Shown: piece by piece, positions 5,284-6,745 of the stretch
Numbering within the stretch: position 1 is the stretch's first letter
How the letters are laid out: each line of letters begins with the position of its first letter
Assembly (NCBI GenBank): GCA_964372165.1
Contig: CAYJPT010000124.1
Location: forward strand, 1 to 6,745
Length of the DNA: 6,745 bases
Direction of reading: 5' to 3'
Origin: CAYJAD01 sp964372165
GTDB taxonomy: Bacteria; Desulfobacterota; Desulfovibrionia; Desulfovibrionales; Desulfovibrionaceae
The notes under the pieces: model-generated
The model's database searches: none
Seen by the model: only the letters and a program-made list of their open reading frames with translations
Told to the model about the DNA's origin: nothing
Translations under genes and position numbers: made by a program

Positions 5284-6186
5284 TTATTCTAGAATATATT
5301 TTAATGGGTCAGTAGGTACACCACCAATACGTACTTCATAATGCAAATGCGGTCCGGTAGTTCGGCCAGTCATACCAATGTATCCAACCACCTCTCCACG
5401 TCGTAGCCATTGACCAAGCTTTACAGCACTTCGCTGCATATGAGCATATTTAGTGACTATCCCACGCCCATGGTCTATTTCAACACTTATACCGTAAGCT
5501 CCGTCATAACCTGTTTGCTTAACAGTACCTTCAGCTGTAGCTATAATACGTGTGCCAGTACGGGCACTAATATCAAGCCCTTTATGAAATGTTCTGTTTC
5601 TTCCAAAAGGTGACTTACGCATGCCAAAGCGTGAGGAAATAAAACCTTCTACAGGCCAAATAGATGGTGTAGAAAGTAATGTGTTTGTTTGCGAGCGTAA
5701 GCTTCGAATAAGGTCTTGTTGGTGCACTTCTTCAAGTAAGACATCATCTGATAATTGCCCTAAAAATGTTTGAAGGCGCCTTGCTAGTAAACTTGGGCGA
5801 TGCATTGGCAATTCACCTTTAAGGAGGTCATCACGCCTTGTTGAAGATGCACCAACATCGGTAAAATTGGTTTCAAGGTGCATCATTTGGCGTAATTTGG
5901 CATCAAAGCGTTCTACCCGCTTTAGGTTATCAGAAATAATGCGTACTTTTTCCACCAAGTTTAAGAGTTGAGTATTTTGGTTTTCAATAACTTTTTCAGT
6001 ATCAGCAAGCTTGTCTTCTAGGCCATAGCTGTTGACATATTGCTGCCAAAGCCAAGTAGTGCTTGCAATTAATGCAAGTATCAATAAAAAGCATGTCCAA
6101 GCAAACCATGCACGCATATGCAGCTTACGACTACCGCCTTTCCCGCCATGTTTGATTATAACTATGTGATATTTACTAAAGAACAT
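5284..6186 (-). CDS. Membrane-anchored M23 (LytM-type) peptidase
   Basis: A 300-residue zinc endopeptidase of the family that cuts peptide cross-links in peptidoglycan. A short basic cytoplasmic tail (1-24) is followed by one membrane helix (about 26-47), which anchors the protein with its bulk in the periplasm. Residues 55-104 look like a coiled coil (heptad-like leucine, valine and isoleucine), with a linker to about 175. The M23 domain (about 177-300) has all expected zinc and catalytic residues: HKGLD with H201 and D205, H249 in KYAHM, and the HLH motif H280 and H282 in TGPHLHYEVR. It is therefore likely active rather than an EnvC-type degenerate activator. The start at 6186 is supported by GAGG at 6191-6194 with a short 4-base spacer. 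It stands alone, convergent with the symporter gene. Its exact role (cell division, shape or wall growth) cannot be read from context. Confidence 0.9.
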   Translation of the reverse strand: MFFSKYHIVIIKHGGKGGSRKLHMRAWFAWTCFLLILALIASTTWLWQQYVNSYGLEDKLADTEKVIENQNTQLLNLVEKVRIISDNLKRVERFDAKLRQMMHLETNFTDVGASSTRRDDLLKGELPMHRPSLLARRLQTFLGQLSDDVLLEEVHQQDLIRSLRSQTNTLLSTPSIWPVEGFISSRFGMRKSPFGRNRTFHKGLDISARTGTRIIATAEGTVKQTGYDGAYGISVEIDHGRGIVTKYAHMQRSAVKLGQWLRRGEVVGYIGMTGRTTGPHLHYEVRIGGVPTDPLKYILE

Positions 6187-6227
6187 AATTCCTCAATTGA
6201 ATTTTTAGTATGAGTTTATTAGTGGCA

Positions 6228-6254
6228 TCTATATGGAATATTAAGACCTGTCAA
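6228..6254 (-). promoter_or_regulatory. Likely sigma-70 promoter of the M23 peptidase gene
   Basis: On the minus strand, a perfect TTGACA -35 (6249-6254) and TATAGA (6228-6233, 4 of 6) with a short 15-base spacer. Transcription would begin near 6221, giving a 5' leader of about 35 nt that contains the GAGG site. The perfect -35 and position are in favour; the short spacer is against. Confidence 0.4.
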
Positions 6255-6390
6255 GTTGTACATAGTGAAAATCATGGTATAAAGTTCTTATTTTAATGTA
6301 TTGTTGGTGCAATTTATGCCATGCATGATGTATGCCTGTATTCTAGCCAGTATTTATTTTATATTATGGCAAGACTTGTCATGAGTTGTA
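6243..6390. repeat. Direct repeat pair upstream of the M23 gene
   Basis: The 18 bases at 6243-6260 (AAGACCTGTCA then AGTTGTA) recur at 6371-6390 as AAGACTTGTCA, two extra bases, AGTTGTA: one substitution and one 2-base insertion. The first copy overlaps the -35 of the M23 promoter. This could be a pair of regulator sites or the trace of a local duplication. Confidence 0.35.
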
Positions 6391-6590
6391 ATTTAAGGCA
6401 TAACCTTAGCGAACAGCATAATTTATTTTTATGTAAAATTGAAGAAAATTATATTATGCATTACATTATAGTTATGTAGAGGTTCGTTTTTTGATGGTAA
6501 CACAAGGTGTTGCTTTGTATATACTATATAGGCTATTGTAAACAAAAATATAAAGAGATGCGGCTTGGCATTGCGCTTATTTTTTTAGGA

Positions 6591-6745
6591 AATGCTGAGA
6601 GTGCTGACAAAGTCAGCACGACTCGATAAATCAAGAGTCCTACCCGAAGGGCGGCGAAGCCGTAGCCGTTAGGCAAGGGACGAGCCTTAGGGATATAGAG
6701 AGCAGCGCAAGCGAATGATTTTCGTGCCTTACTGCCAAGTCAGCT
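6591..6745. repeat. GC-rich hairpin-dense island, candidate dispersed element (cut by window end)
   Basis: Consecutive hairpins: GTGCTGAC 6601-6608 with 6612-6619 (perfect 8 bp, AAA loop); GACTC 6620-6624 with GAGTC 6635-6639; CGGC 6652-6655 with GCCG 6659-6662 (GAA loop); AGGC 6671-6674 with GCCT 6684-6687; and a short CGC/GCG around 6706-6713. Composition contrasts sharply with the AT-rich flank. It shares a 22-nt motif with the island at 1370-1540. Stems packed this closely suggest a structured repeat or RNA rather than a gene. The right boundary is outside the window. Confidence 0.45.
6709..6730 (+). repeat. 22-nt motif, copy 2
   Basis: Begins AAGCGA and ends CGTGCCTT. It is 19 of 22 identical to 1515-1536 and in the same orientation. 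It ends 15 bases from the window edge, so similarity beyond it cannot be judged. Confidence 0.5.

Larger units (their letters stand above)
6187..6745. other. Gene-free interval upstream of the M23 gene, to the window end
   Basis: 559 bases with no credible gene. From 6187 to about 6550 it is AT-rich, with the M23 promoter, the direct repeat pair and a small AACAC/GTGTT hairpin (6499-6503 with 6507-6511). From about 6551 it turns GC-rich and full of short hairpins and runs off the end. Short open frames (6366-6479, 37 codons; 6494-6541, 15 codons) lack a convincing ribosome site. Confidence 0.65.

Noticed and set aside
6366..6479. 37-codon open frame on the plus strand
   Set aside because: No ribosome binding site, AT-rich composition like the surrounding non-coding DNA, and no recognisable protein features.
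6494..6541. 15-codon frame as a possible leader peptide
   Set aside because: Only a distant purine run precedes it, no gene follows in the window, and there is no run of regulatory codons.
6558..6586. Intrinsic terminator ending in the T7 run at 6580-6586
   Set aside because: Only a 4-bp ATGC/GCAT stem can form and it is separated from the T run by several bases; no stable hairpin abuts the T run.
1..6745. CRISPR array, tRNA or rRNA gene, transposase, phage gene or toxin-antitoxin pair
   Set aside because: No regularly spaced repeats, cloverleaf-like sequences, transposase or phage motifs, or small paired genes were seen on either strand.

Overview
The window reads as chromosomal DNA of an AT-rich member of the Desulfovibrionaceae (a Desulfovibrio, Mailhella or Lawsonia-like sulfate- or sulfite-reducing bacterium). 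This rests on protein resemblance recalled from memory: a short protein of unknown function next to flgM that looks like the Desulfovibrio DVU0524 family, a NhaD/CitMHS-type antiporter, and an M23 peptidase with the N-terminal tail typical of that family. The genus is not certain.

Layout. Positions 1-238 hold a strong hairpin, probably the end of an unseen upstream gene, and a good sigma-28 promoter. Then come a FlgM-associated protein (239-670, +) and the anti-sigma factor flgM (790-1104, +). A sigma-54-type promoter lies between them, right at the end of the first gene. A non-coding stretch (1105-1681) follows, with a terminator-like hairpin, a GC-rich 94-nt rod-like inverted repeat and a short repeat motif. 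Next is trmH on the minus strand (1682-2272), divergent from a Na+/H+ antiporter-like gene (2466-3890, +). A long hairpin separates the antiporter from a DAACS-family acidic amino acid:cation symporter (4010-5233, +). A textbook terminator at about 5241-5275 is shared with the convergent M23 peptidase gene (5284-6186, -). The last 559 bases (6187-6745) are non-coding: first AT-rich with a likely promoter for the M23 gene, then a GC-rich hairpin-dense island that runs off the end.

How it works together. The first two genes form a flagellar checkpoint unit. FlgM holds FliA (sigma-28) inactive until the hook is complete. Its own supply can come from a sigma-54 (middle) promoter and, by read-through, from a sigma-28 (late) promoter, a layout comparable to the two-promoter control of flgM in Salmonella. 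The two transporters are in tandem and probably linked through the sodium gradient: one exports Na+ in exchange for H+, the other uses Na+ to import acidic amino acids. TrmH (tRNA 2'-O-methylation) and the envelope peptidase are housekeeping functions with no evident link to their neighbours.

No defence island, phage, CRISPR or new multigene system is visible. The least explained material is the FlgM-associated protein and the two GC-rich intergenic islands, which share a 22-nt motif (19 of 22 identical) and look like members of one dispersed repeat family.
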